A stretch of DNA of 64,000 nucleotides from Bradyrhizobium sp. Ai1a-2 (GTDB lineage: Bacteria; Pseudomonadota; Alphaproteobacteria; Rhizobiales; Xanthobacteraceae), in NCBI RefSeq assembly GCF_000426245.1, contig NZ_AUEZ01000003.1, positions 1 to 64,000 of the forward strand, written 5' to 3'. The position numbers were made by a program, and so were the translations under genes. Positions 16,425 through 25,349 of this stretch are shown one piece after another. The number at the start of each line of letters is the position of its first letter. Positions within the stretch are counted from its first letter, which is position 1. The notes beneath the pieces were generated by a model, which was not told where the DNA came from, did no database searches, and saw only the letters and a program-made list of their open reading frames with translations.

Positions 16425-17516
16425 GGACGCCGCCCCGCAGAGAATGACGCCGTACCAGCCGAGGCCCTTGTAGGTCTCGTAGCCCGGCGTGGCGTGGAAG
16501 GCGACCAACGGGCCGGAACGGTCCTGGTAGAAACCGCTGCGCTGGCCGTTCAGCGACAGCGAGAGGTGCTCGGTCAGAAGGCCCTTGCCGTCGGAAGACG
16601 CGATCACCCGGAAATTGGAATCGATCAGCAGCACGCGCGCTTTGTCGGCGGCGCCGACGCGCACGCCCCGGACGATGGCGCGCGCCTGCGGCTCCCAATC
16701 GAAATGGATCGCGAGCACGCCGGTCGGTTTGCCGTGAGCCTTGCCGCCCTCGCGGACGCTGGCGCAATAGGTCGCGACCTGGGCGTTGCCGAGCAGCGGC
16801 TGGCTCTCGATGTCGCCGGCGACATAGTCGTCGCCCGAGCGCAGGTCGCGCGCCTGGCGAAACCATTTCGTGGTCGCGACGTTCTGGCCGATCACCTTGA
16901 AGCGATCGGCGCGGCCGTTGGCGAGCACATTGCCCTCGAGGTCGCAAAGCCAGAGATCGAGATAGACGGTGTAGGCGGAAAGGATCACGCCGAGCCGATC
17001 GGAAGCGTGCGCGACGACTGCCGGTTGCGGTGACGCGGCGCAGTCGACGACGGCGGAGTCGGTCGCCCACCAGCGCACGTCGCAGGTGCGTTCATAGAGG
17101 TTGCGGTCGATCAGCTCGATCGCGTTGAGCGACAGGTCCATCATGCGCTCGCCGCGCGAGCGGTCGGTCATGCGCTCGATCGAGCTCATGAGACTACCGG
17201 TGCGCCGCGTCAGCTGCGTCTCGAGCTCGCGCGCGATGGTTTCGACCTGCTGGCCGACGCCGCGCACCTCTTGCGCCACTACTGCAAAGCCCGCGCCTTG
17301 CGCGCCGGCGCGCGAGCTTTCGATCAGCGCATTCAGCGCCAGCATCTTCATCTGGTTGGTGATCTTCTGAATCGACCTGGTCTTCTCGCAGGCGATCTGG
17401 TTGACCTCAGCAGTCAGTCGCGCGATCAACGCCGAGATGTCGGATTCATCGTCGATGTCGGGCGAGACCGCCGATTCGCTCGCGATTGATTTCGCGCGCG
17501 GGAGCGCGATGGACAT
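16422..17516 (-). CDS. Soluble chemoreceptor with N-terminal signalling and C-terminal sensor domain
   Basis: A 364-residue protein with no membrane segment. Residues about 45-95 hold the methyl-accepting hairpin tip: QMKMLALNALIESSRAGAQG and AGFAVVAQEVRGVG, which contact CheA/CheW in the family. After a coiled coil (ELETQLTRRTGSLMSSIERM) the C-terminal 240 residues resemble a Cache/PDC-type sensor: YTVYLDLWLCDLEGNVLAN, TTKWFRQARDLRSGDDYVAGD, GVLAIHFDWEPQARAIV and ARVLLIDSNFRVIASSDG. In ordinary receptors the sensor comes first and is periplasmic; here the order is reversed and everything is cytoplasmic. Only about one arm of the long hairpin is present, so methylation helices are short. No che genes are nearby. 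Confidence 0.85.
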   Translation of the reverse strand: MSIALPRAKSIASESAVSPDIDDESDISALIARLTAEVNQIACEKTRSIQKITNQMKMLALNALIESSRAGAQGAGFAVVAQEVRGVGQQVETIARELETQLTRRTGSLMSSIERMTDRSRGERMMDLSLNAIELIDRNLYERTCDVRWWATDSAVVDCAASPQPAVVAHASDRLGVILSAYTVYLDLWLCDLEGNVLANGRADRFKVIGQNVATTKWFRQARDLRSGDDYVAGDIESQPLLGNAQVATYCASVREGGKAHGKPTGVLAIHFDWEPQARAIVRGVRVGAADKARVLLIDSNFRVIASSDGKGLLTEHLSLSLNGQRSGFYQDRSGPLVAFHATPGYETYKGLGWYGVILCGAAS

Positions 17517-17887
17517 GGGCGGACTTCCCCTGCGTTATGCCTTTGACCGCTGCAAGCGGACCGAACGGAACCAAGAAATCGCACATTAAACACACATCCT
17601 TTCTCGGGGATTTCGGCTAACGTCGGCTTAATTTCCGAAATTGCCGCCTATGTAGCGCTGCACTTTATTTTGGCACTTCGCTGATTCCAGTTGTGTTCCC
17701 CCTCCTGGCACCGCCCGACGAAACGTCGACACCCCTGCAAGCCAAGTCAGCGCCAGGTCAGCGCCGGTCGGTCCCCTGCGAAAAGTGGGCAAAACCGCCT
17801 CGCAGCGCTTCGCGATCGCGCGCTCAGGGTCGAGGATGGCAACACTGATTCGCTCGCTTGCCAGCGCTATTCGTCGTCGGGACCGTT
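17517..17887. other. Intergenic region between chemoreceptor gene and recJ
   Basis: This 371-base stretch holds the promoters of the divergent chemoreceptor and recJ genes. An AGGGGAAGTC ribosome-binding site (minus strand, about 17523-17532) precedes the chemoreceptor ATG. I see no further gene, repeat or clear operator. Confidence 0.5.
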
Positions 17888-19729
17888 ATGACGCTGCACA
17901 CACCCATCCTGCCTGTGGAGATGCCGCCGGCCTTTCTCGGCGTAGCGCGCTCGCTCACCGGCAAATTCTGGCGCGACCGCCTGGACGCGCGGGGTGCTGC
18001 GCGCGCGCTCGCGATCGCGCAGCGCCACCAACTGCCGGAAATGCTGGCGCGGGTGCTCGCGGGCCGCGACGTCGCGATCGATGACGTGCCGGATTTCCTC
18101 GATCCGACCATCCGCAAATTGATGCCGGATCCCTTCACCGTGACCGAGATGGAGGTGGCGGCAAAGCGGATCGCGGATGCGGCGACGCGCAATGAGAAGG
18201 TCGCGATCTTCGGCGACTACGACGTCGACGGCGCGACCTCGGCAGCGCTACTCGCCTGGCACTTGCGGCATTGCGGGCTCGATCCGCTGATCCACATTCC
18301 CGATCGCCTGTTCGAGGGCTATGGCCCGAACACGGAGGCTGTGCGTGCGCTCGCGGCCAAGGGGGCGACGCTGCTGGTCACCGTAGATTGCGGCACCACG
18401 AGCCTGGAGCCGCTGGCGGAGGCGCGGCGGCTCGGCATGTCCGTGGTCGTCATCGATCACCATCAATGCGGCGAGGTGCTGCCTGAGGTCGACGCGCTGG
18501 TCAATCCGAACCGGCCCGACGATCTCTCTGGCCTCGGCCATCTCGCAGCCGTCGGCCTCGTGCTGGTGACGCTCGTCGCGGTGAATCGGGAATTGCGCCA
18601 GCGCGGCTTCTGGACTTCGGAAATGCCGGAGCCGGATCTGCTGGGAATGCTGCATCACGTCGCGCTTGGGACAGTGGCCGACGTTGCGCCGCTGATCGGG
18701 CTCAACCGCGCCCTGGTCGCCAAGGGGCTGATCGCGCTACGCAGACGCGACCATGTCGGGCACACCGCGCTGATGGACGTGGCCCGGCTCAACGGGCCGC
18801 CGGAGGCCTGGCACCTCGGTTTCATGCTGGGGCCGCGGATCAATGCCGGTGGCCGGATCGGCCGCGCGGACCTCGGCGTGCGGCTGCTCCTGGAAGCCGA
18901 CACCTCGGAGGCAGCGCGGATCGCGGCCGAGCTCGACCGCCTCAACAGCGAGCGGCGCCTCATCGAGCAGGCCGCCGAAGCGCAGGCCGAGGCGGAGGCG
19001 CTGGCCTCGCTCGGATTGGAAGACAAGGGCTCCGTCATCGTCACGGCCGCCGAGGGCTGGCATCCCGGCGTTGTCGGTCTTGTAGCGTCGCGCCTGAAAG
19101 AGAAATTCGGCAGGCCGGCCTTTGCCATCGCGCTCGAGCCGGGCGGCATCGGCACCGGCTCGGGTCGTTCGATCGGTGGCGTCGATCTCGGCAAGGCGGT
19201 GCGGCAGGCGGTGGCGGACGGCCTGCTGGTCAAGGGCGGCGGCCATGCGATGGCCGCGGGCATAACGCTGCGAAAGGAAAAGCTGGCGGAGTTCCGCGCC
19301 TATCTGGAAAGCGTGCTCGCCGCCGACGTCGCCAATTCGCGTCACGAGAATGAATTGTTCATCGACGGCGCCGTGAGCGCACGCGCCGTAACAGTGGAAT
19401 TTGCCGCGATGCTGAACCGCGCCGGCCCGTTCGGCAGCGGCAATCCGGAGCCGGTGATCGCGCTGCCGTCACACCAGCTCGTCTATGCCGATGAAGTCGG
19501 GCAGGCGCATTTGCGGCTGCGCTTCAAATCGGGCGACGGCTCGATCGTGAACGGCATGGCCTTCCGTTCCGTCGGCCAAAAGCTCGGCAATGCGCTGGTC
19601 CAGAATCGCGGCCAGCCGCTCCATGTCGCAGGCTCGCTTGCGATCGACCGTTGGCAAGGCACCGAACGTGTGCAATTGCGTGTGCTCGACGTCGCGGTCC
19701 CCGATCAGGGGCCCACGGTGATCAGATAA
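17888..19729 (+). CDS. recJ: Single-stranded-DNA-specific exonuclease
   Basis: A 613-residue 5'-3' exonuclease acting in recombination and mismatch repair. It has the DHH phosphoesterase motifs FGDYDVDG (about 107-114) and VVIDHHQCG (about 188), GRINAGGRIG-like PRINAGGRIG in mid-protein, and the DHHA1 motif GGGHAMAAG (about 449). The C-terminal OB-fold region follows (RAGPFGSGNPEPV). I prefer ATG 17888 (MTLHTPILPVEMPP); an upstream start at 17858 adds 10 residues. An SDR gene begins 21 bases later and may be co-transcribed. Confidence 0.96.
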   Translation: MTLHTPILPVEMPPAFLGVARSLTGKFWRDRLDARGAARALAIAQRHQLPEMLARVLAGRDVAIDDVPDFLDPTIRKLMPDPFTVTEMEVAAKRIADAATRNEKVAIFGDYDVDGATSAALLAWHLRHCGLDPLIHIPDRLFEGYGPNTEAVRALAAKGATLLVTVDCGTTSLEPLAEARRLGMSVVVIDHHQCGEVLPEVDALVNPNRPDDLSGLGHLAAVGLVLVTLVAVNRELRQRGFWTSEMPEPDLLGMLHHVALGTVADVAPLIGLNRALVAKGLIALRRRDHVGHTALMDVARLNGPPEAWHLGFMLGPRINAGGRIGRADLGVRLLLEADTSEAARIAAELDRLNSERRLIEQAAEAQAEAEALASLGLEDKGSVIVTAAEGWHPGVVGLVASRLKEKFGRPAFAIALEPGGIGTGSGRSIGGVDLGKAVRQAVADGLLVKGGGHAMAAGITLRKEKLAEFRAYLESVLAADVANSRHENELFIDGAVSARAVTVEFAAMLNRAGPFGSGNPEPVIALPSHQLVYADEVGQAHLRLRFKSGDGSIVNGMAFRSVGQKLGNALVQNRGQPLHVAGSLAIDRWQGTERVQLRVLDVAVPDQGPTVIR

Positions 19730-19750
19730 GAAAACAGTCGGGGAGAGCAC

Positions 19751-20560
19751 ATGGCAGGACAGGTTGAAGGCAAGGTGGCCCTGGTCACCGGCGGAGCCTC
19801 GGGCATTGGCGCGGCGATCGCGGAATTGCTGGCCCAGGAGGGGGCCACGGTCGTGGCAACCGATATCGACGAGCTCCGCGGACCGGAACTCGTCGCTGGC
19901 ATCAACAAGGCCGGCGGCAAAGCTGTGTTTCTGCAGCAGGACGTGACCAGCGAGGCCCGCTGGGTGGAGGTCATTGCGGACATCGAGCAGCGGTTCGGCC
20001 GGCTCGATCTGTTGGTCTCCAATGCCGGCATCGCGATCGCTGTTCCCTCGATCGTCGACATGACGTTTGGCGACTGGCGCCGGCAGACGTCCATCAATCT
20101 CGACGGCGTTTTTCTCTCGGTGAAATATGGCCTGCCGCTGATGCGGAAAACTGGCGGCGGATCGTTTGTCATGATGTCCTCGCTCGCGGGCCTCCGCGGC
20201 GCGGCAGGTCTTGCCGGCTACTCTGCGACTAAGGGCGCCGTGCGGCTGTTTGCGAAGGCGGTCGCGATGGAATGCGCCGCGGCGGGAGACGGCATCCGCG
20301 TCAACTCGGTGCATCCCGGCATCATCGACACCCCGATCTGGGGCAAGATCCCGGCGGAGGCGACGGGGAACCGGGCGAACGCGCCGATCGACCCGGAAGA
20401 GCGCGCGAAGCTTGCAACTCCGCTCGGCCGCGCCGGCCAGGCGGCGGAGATCGCGGCCGGTGTGCTGTATCTGGCCTCAGATGCGTCGCGCTATGTGACG
20501 GGGACCGAGCTCGTCATCGACGGTGGCATGAATGCAGGTGCCATAACACGCAAGGCGTGA
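19751..20560 (+). CDS. SDR-family oxidoreductase
   Basis: A 269-residue classical SDR. The cofactor motif TGGASGIG is at residues 14-21, an Asp (VATDID) follows the second strand and suggests NAD preference, SNAGIA replaces the usual NNAG, and the catalytic motif is YSATK. The C-terminus has YVTGTELVIDGGM. The general type is glucose 1-dehydrogenase / 3-oxoacyl reductase-like; the substrate is not predictable. Its start follows recJ by 21 bases with AGTCGGGGAGAGCAC ahead of ATG, so it has a good ribosome-binding site of its own. Confidence 0.92.
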   Translation: MAGQVEGKVALVTGGASGIGAAIAELLAQEGATVVATDIDELRGPELVAGINKAGGKAVFLQQDVTSEARWVEVIADIEQRFGRLDLLVSNAGIAIAVPSIVDMTFGDWRRQTSINLDGVFLSVKYGLPLMRKTGGGSFVMMSSLAGLRGAAGLAGYSATKGAVRLFAKAVAMECAAAGDGIRVNSVHPGIIDTPIWGKIPAEATGNRANAPIDPEERAKLATPLGRAGQAAEIAAGVLYLASDASRYVTGTELVIDGGMNAGAITRKA

Positions 20561-20567
20561 CGCACGC

Positions 20568-20682
20568 GTCATTGCGCAGCGACTTGTTCGCCGTAGCTCA
20601 ACGAGCAAAGGCGGAAGCAGCCCAACCCTCCATACGTGGAAGCAATGGATTGCTTCGCCGCTTTCGCTCCTCGCAATGACGG
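20568..20682. repeat. Dispersed palindromic repeat, family B (copy 1)
   Basis: GTCATTGCGCAGCGACTTG at the left and GCTCCTCGCAATGAC at the right are inverted. Inside are GTAGCTCAACGAGCAAAGGC and GGAAGCAATGGATTGCTTC. The second copy (32718-32826) reads in the opposite orientation with the same elements. It lies between converging genes. Confidence 0.7.
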
Positions 20683-20686
20683 CGCG

Positions 20687-21919
20687 TCAACTGCCCTGTC
20701 TCAACCGCGCCAGCACCTTCAGCCCGCCATAACCGTCGGCGGGCAGCAGGCTCATCTTGGTCTGATAATCGCGGATCGCCTTCATCGTGTCATTGCCGAC
20801 CCGGCCGTCGGTGCCGCCGGTGTCGAAGCCGGCCTTTGTCAGCCGCGTCTGCATTTCCTGCACTTCGGCTAGCGTCAGCGCGCGCTCGGAGCCGGGGAAG
20901 GGCTGGTGGAAGGGCGGTGCGCCGAGGATGCGGTCGCCGAGGTGGCAGATCGCCAGCGCATAGTTCATCGAGGGGTTGTAGCTGCGCACGGCATAGAAAT
21001 TCGGACCCAACAGGAAGGCGGGGCCGCCCGCGACTGGAATCCATAGTTGCGCCGATGCATTCGGCTGCGGGAATGGCTGGCCGTCGGCGCGGGTGACGCC
21101 GGCGCTGGCCCAGGCCGCATAGGTACGGCTGCCGCTCGTGCTGCCATTGGTACGGACCTCATAGCCCCAATGCTCCCCGCGGTGATATTTGCCGCGGTTG
21201 ACGAGGTATTTCGCGGTCGATCCGAGTGCATCGTCCGGCCGGCCGAATGGCGAGACCTTGCCATCGCCGTCATAGTCGAAACCGACATTGAGCCACACTT
21301 CCGGCATCCACTGCGAATGCCCCATGGCGCCGGCCCAGGAGCCGCGCATCTCCTCCGGCGTGCTCCAGCCGCGGTCGACGATCTTGAGCGCGTTGATCAG
21401 CTCGGTCTCCCAATAGGCCTTGCGACGTGGCTCATTCCAGGCGAGCGCGGCGAGCGCAGGGAACACCGGCTTCATGTGGTTCTGTTGCACCAGCGGATCG
21501 CCGTAGGCGGATTCCACGCCCCACAACGCCAGCAGCGTGCCGCGCTCGACGCCAAAATCCTTCTCGATCCGCGCGAACAGCGCCTCGTTCTTCTTGAGCG
21601 CCTCTCGGCCATTGACGACGCGCCAGTCGGAGACGCGGCGGTTGATGTACTGCCATATCTGCTCATTGAATTCCGGCTGCTTCTGCATCTGCCGGAACAC
21701 GCTCATGTCGGGCTCGATGCGGCCCATCACCCGCGTCCAGGTCGCCGCCGAGATTCCCTTGGCGAGCGCGCGGGCGCGGAAATTGTCGCGCCATTGGTCG
21801 AAGCCGGGTGGTGCTGCGGCCAGCGCCGCGAACGGACCGGCAAGCAGGCTGCCAGCCGCGATGCTGCCTTGCAGGAAAGCCCGGCGCGTAAGGGATTTCA
21901 AAGAATCAAGCTGCTTCAT
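20687..21919 (-). CDS. Lytic murein transglycosylase (MltB-like) with peptidoglycan-binding domain
   Basis: A 410-residue exported protein. The N-terminus RRAFLQGSIAAGSLLAGPFAA has a twin-arginine-like signal. The MltB-type catalytic domain includes FGVERGTLLALWGVESAYGD, where Glu of VES is the catalytic acid, and AMGHSQWMPEVWL and FDYDGDGKVSPFG. The last 60 residues form a peptidoglycan-binding helix bundle (VQEMQTRLTKAGFDTGGTDG). It would cleave glycan strands to 1,6-anhydromuramic ends in the periplasm. Complete. It converges with the SDR gene across a family B repeat. Confidence 0.93.
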   Translation of the reverse strand: MKQLDSLKSLTRRAFLQGSIAAGSLLAGPFAALAAAPPGFDQWRDNFRARALAKGISAATWTRVMGRIEPDMSVFRQMQKQPEFNEQIWQYINRRVSDWRVVNGREALKKNEALFARIEKDFGVERGTLLALWGVESAYGDPLVQQNHMKPVFPALAALAWNEPRRKAYWETELINALKIVDRGWSTPEEMRGSWAGAMGHSQWMPEVWLNVGFDYDGDGKVSPFGRPDDALGSTAKYLVNRGKYHRGEHWGYEVRTNGSTSGSRTYAAWASAGVTRADGQPFPQPNASAQLWIPVAGGPAFLLGPNFYAVRSYNPSMNYALAICHLGDRILGAPPFHQPFPGSERALTLAEVQEMQTRLTKAGFDTGGTDGRVGNDTMKAIRDYQTKMSLLPADGYGGLKVLARLRQGS

Positions 21920-21976
21920 GATCTCAATCTAGCAATGCCACCAGCGCGTACCAAAAGGGCATGACGCCGCGGGAAC

Positions 21977-22564
21977 CTAGCTATCCTGCAGGTCTGTGGC
22001 GATTTTGGACAGCCAGCGCCGCACGATTAGTTCCGCCCTGGGGGTGAGCCCCTTCGCCAGGCGCCGGTCCACGGCATGGGCGTGGCGGCGGCATTTTTCC
22101 AGGAGCGCCGTTCCGCGCCGGGTTAGCGTCCACTGCAGGACGCGGCCGTGGACCGGATGCGGCGTCTTCCTGATCGCGCCGTCGCGTTCGAGATTGCGGA
22201 TGATGACGCCGACGGTCTGCGGCGTCAGCAGCGCCACCCGCGCGAGATCTGCGCCGGACAGCCCGGGATAGGCGCGCAGCATCGTCAGCACGACGAATTG
22301 CGGCGGGGTGACGCCGAGCGTGCCCAGCGCCCGTTCCATCGTCAGGCGCGTCGCCGCCTGAGCCTGCCGCAGGAGGTAAGCGAGATAGCCTTGCTCGCCG
22401 CGCTTGCCCTGGCCGGGCGGCGGCGGACGGCTCGTCGCGAGCGCCGGATCTTTCTCGGCGCGCGTTTTCCTGTTCCGAGCGGGATTTTTCGATTTTCCGC
22501 CTTTTGACGTTTTACGAACCGTGACCGATTTCTTGCCGGTGGATCGTGCAGCCTTGCGCGCCAT
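21977..22564 (-). CDS. MarR-family transcriptional regulator
   Basis: A 195-residue regulator. A basic, Lys/Arg-rich tail of about 60 residues (GKKSVTVRKTSKGGKSKNP) precedes the winged-helix domain: PPQFVVLTMLRAYPGLSG, ADLARVALLTPQTVGVIIRN and LERDGAIRKTPHPVHGRVLQ. The extra basic tail is unusual for MarR and may add non-specific DNA affinity. I start at ATG 22564; upstream ATGs fall inside the operators. The gene has no clear Shine-Dalgarno sequence. It is divergent from an AhpD-like gene with two perfect palindromes in between, so autoregulation and control of the neighbour are likely. Confidence 0.9.
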   Translation of the reverse strand: MARKAARSTGKKSVTVRKTSKGGKSKNPARNRKTRAEKDPALATSRPPPPGQGKRGEQGYLAYLLRQAQAATRLTMERALGTLGVTPPQFVVLTMLRAYPGLSGADLARVALLTPQTVGVIIRNLERDGAIRKTPHPVHGRVLQWTLTRRGTALLEKCRRHAHAVDRRLAKGLTPRAELIVRRWLSKIATDLQDS

Positions 22565-22598
22565 ATCAGTGCTCTGATAATGTATCAGCATACTGATA
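22564..22598. promoter_or_regulatory. Twin operator TATCAG-N4-CTGATA x2
   Basis: Two perfect dyads with the same arms: TATCAG TGCT CTGATA (22564-22579) and TATCAG CATA CTGATA (22583-22598). Their centres are 19 bases apart, close to two helical turns, so two dimers could bind on one face. They fill the gap between marR and the divergent AhpD-like gene and touch the marR start codon. Inferred to be the MarR binding sites. Confidence 0.62.
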
Positions 22599-22614
22599 AC
22601 ATGGGGCGATACTG

Positions 22615-23097
22615 ATGTCACAGGCGAGAACCGAATACGCCGACTTTCAGAAGCTTGCACCCGATGTTTGCGATGCGGTGCGGGCGCTGGGTCGGATGGC
22701 GGCCAAGGCAGGGCTCGACAAACAGTTGCTCGAACTGGTCAAGCTGCGCGCCTCGCAGATCAACGGCTGCGCCTTCTGCGTGCAGTTTCATATCCTGCAG
22801 GCCGAGAGCCTCGGCATATCAGCCGACAAGCTCAATCTTGTCGTGGTCTGGCGCGACGCTCCGCAATTCTCAAGCCGGGAGCGGGCGGCGCTCGCGTGGA
22901 CCGAAGCGCTGACGAAGCTGGGCGATGGCGTGAATGACGAGGTCTATGCCGAGGCGCGCGCGGAATTCTCCGAGCAGGAACTAAGCTATCTCACTTCGGC
23001 GATCGCGGCGATCAACGTCTGGAACAGGTACGGCGTCGCCTATCGCTGGACGCCGCCGGCGCGGAAGCCATCGGCGGTCGGCGCGGCCGCATCATGA
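22615..23097 (+). CDS. Carboxymuconolactone decarboxylase / AhpD-like protein
   Basis: A 160-residue CMD-domain protein with the AhpD-type redox motif CAFCVQFH (CxxC, about residues 52-59) in KLRASQINGCAFC context. AhpD-like proteins act as thiol peroxidase partners against peroxides; many of this subgroup are simply called alkylhydroperoxidase-like. Its divergent arrangement with a MarR regulator suggests an inducible response to an oxidant or phenolic compound. GGGGCGA lies ahead of ATG. A cupin gene follows after 50 bases and may belong to the same transcript. Confidence 0.92.
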   Translation: MSQARTEYADFQKLAPDVCDAVRALGRMAAKAGLDKQLLELVKLRASQINGCAFCVQFHILQAESLGISADKLNLVVVWRDAPQFSSRERAALAWTEALTKLGDGVNDEVYAEARAEFSEQELSYLTSAIAAINVWNRYGVAYRWTPPARKPSAVGAAAS

Positions 23098-23147
23098 AAC
23101 CGAAAGGCGGAGGGGGCGAATAACGTCTTTCTCCAAAGGAGAGCAAC

Positions 23148-23645
23148 ATGACATCGATGCTGGCGACAACTCCTTTTGCACCCACGCGACCGATTTCGCT
23201 TGCGGTCATTGCTGGTCTTGCCTGTGCCCTGGTCACCGCAAAGACGTTGCCGGCGATGATGGACACGCTATCCGGCGCCATCGCGCCACTTTGCGCGAAT
23301 GCTGCCGAGGGATCGCCGCTCGACAAGGTCGAGCCGATCGGCTCGTATGCCCTGCCAAACGTGCCGGGCAAGCGGGTCACCATCGTGCGCGTGTTCTACG
23401 GCCCCGGAGGTTTCACGCGCGCGCATCGGCATGCGGGCTCGGTGACGGCCTATATCACCAAGGGCGAAATCCGCTCGCAGCTTGGCGGCGGACCGCTCGA
23501 GACGTTCAAGGTCGGTCAGTCCTTCTTCGAGCCGCCGGGCGCGACGCACCTGGTCTCAGCCAATGCGAGCAACACCGAGCCCGCGGAGTTGATTGCCGTG
23601 TTCGTGGCGGATGAGGGCGCGCAGCTCACCACCTTGATCGAGTAA
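23148..23645 (+). CDS. Cupin-domain protein with N-terminal membrane anchor
   Basis: A 165-residue protein. Residues about 14-35 form a hydrophobic segment (ISLAVIAGLACALVTA), an uncleaved anchor or signal peptide. The cupin barrel follows: GPGGFTRAHRHAGSVTAYITKGE, cut here before IRSQLG, is cupin motif 1, and EPPGATHLVSANAS gives motif 2, so the metal-binding His residues are present. It probably works in the periplasm; the substrate is unknown. AAAGGAGAGC precedes ATG. It lies 50 bases behind the AhpD-like gene. Confidence 0.85.
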   Translation: MTSMLATTPFAPTRPISLAVIAGLACALVTAKTLPAMMDTLSGAIAPLCANAAEGSPLDKVEPIGSYALPNVPGKRVTIVRVFYGPGGFTRAHRHAGSVTAYITKGEIRSQLGGGPLETFKVGQSFFEPPGATHLVSANASNTEPAELIAVFVADEGAQLTTLIE

Positions 23646-23726
23646 CAGGATCGAGTACCACGACGTGGAGAGAGTGCGCCCCGCACGCGAAATTTTGCAG
23701 CGCCTTTATCCGCTTACGGTTCGGGA

Positions 23727-25309
23727 CTAGTTGCCGCCGCCTTCGTGCGGATCGAGCCGTTGGATCACGTCTTCCGGCCGCGCGTGTGCGACCGCCGCGG
23801 CCGCCGGCGGTTCGGGGCCGATCTCGCGGCCCCGGCCGCGGATCAGGCGTTCATAGGCCGAGACCAGCGTGGTGTAGGGATTGACCCAGAGCCAGCCGTC
23901 GCGCGTGAAGACCTGGACGTCGAAATGCAGGTGGCGCGTGGTGCCATTGGGATGATCGAGATAGTTCGAGACCACGCCGATCTTTGCGCCTTCCGTGACG
24001 CGGCGTCCGTTGAGAAGGCCGTCCGCATCCATCGCTGACGGATTCATATGCATGTAGCGGAAGCGAATATGTTCGGTCTGGGTGTTGACCTGCAGCGTCA
24101 CCCCCTGCTGGCCCGGTGAACGGATCACGACGCCATCGCGCACCGCGACGATCGCCTGCCGCTTCGGATCGCAGGGTTCGCCGCCGTCCTGGTTGGGCGG
24201 GCAGGCGGCCGGGCGGATATCCTGCCCCTGGTGACCAAAGCCGCTGGCGCATTGGCCGACTTCGAAACTGCGCGCCTCGCAAAAACTGTCCTGCCAGGGA
24301 TATTGGTCGGCGCGCTTGCCGAATGATTGCGAATGGACGAAGGCCGTTGCCTTCGCCAGCGGAAAGCGGATTTGCGAATAAACGGTCAGGTCGGTGCGGC
24401 CGGCCTGCTTGTGGTAACCGCTATTGGCGACGATGTCGCCGCTCGGCCGGTAGGTGAAGTCGGCTGAAGCGGTGGCGGGCCGCTCGGCGCTGACCGAGGC
24501 GATGTCCCGCCGCAGCCGCGAGGGCTGTCCGCCGGCGATGCGCAGCGCCTTCAGGAAACGCTCGGCGACCGGATATGCCTCGCGGCAGGCCAGCCGCCGC
24601 GGCCGCGGCGTGCTATCGAGGCAGTGAATTGAGACCACATACGGCACGCCGAAGCGGGTGAAGGCGTAGCGCACATAGCCTTCGCGCATGACGCGGCGGA
24701 TATCGGGATATTGTGCTGAGAGCGATTTGACCGGTTCGCCTTTGCCGCCGAGCCGATCGTTGAGATCATAGAGAAGCAGCGAGCCGGTGATATGCACCTC
24801 GACCGGTCTTGCAATGTCCGCCGCGGCATGCCGTCTCCTGCGCCGGGCTCGAGTGCGAACATCGCGTCATACCCGGAGGCTCCCGCATGGAAGAGATCGG
24901 CCGGACGAAAGTCCGCCTGATAGCGTGAAACCGGCAAGCTTTCCGGCGTGCCGCTCTGCCGTGCCACGAGATAGCTTGCGGCATCGAACGGCAAGAGCAC
25001 CGGGATCGGGCTACGGCCGATGCCAAGGAAAAGCTCCGAGGTGATCGCATTCAATTGCACCAGTGCGGGCCTCGAGCGCGGATCGTGCGAAGGCACGCGG
25101 CGCTGGCTCGCAAAGGTGAAGTTTGCAGCGATCGAAGGCTGGCTATTGATCTCGGCGCGGAGTTGATCGAGCACCGCGCGCCATTCGACGCGCACGGCCG
25201 AGATCGAAGGGGTGCGGAATTCGTCGGCAGAAGCGGCGAAGGGACCGGCAAAGAGCAATGCGAAAGCTGCCAGCCAAGGTGCCACAAAGCTGACAGCTTT
25301 CACTTTCAA
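23727..25309 (-). pseudogene. M23-type peptidase gene broken by a one-base frameshift
   Basis: Two overlapping frames make one protein of about 527 residues. The first (from ATG 25309) has a signal peptide (FVAPWLAAFALLFAGPFAASA) and a long N-terminal region to EPGAGDGMP. The second picks up at AADIARPVEVHITGSLLLYDLND and ends in a LytM domain with GHQGQDIRP and HLHFDVQVF, the HxxxD and HxH zinc ligands. The switch lies at about 24820-24830, where one base appears missing. The total length is 1 base short of a multiple of three. Either the gene is recently inactivated or the base is an assembly error. The intact form would be a periplasmic peptidoglycan endopeptidase or its regulator. Confidence 0.8.
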
Positions 25310-25349
25310 CGCGACGTCCCCCGGCGCGGTACCCCCTTAGCTCGATCGG

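Noticed and set aside
14245..17070. A 941-codon minus-strand open frame opposite hom, glpX and the dehalogenase gene
   Set aside because: It is antisense to three well-recognised genes and has no domain; long antisense frames are expected from the codon bias of GC-rich DNA.
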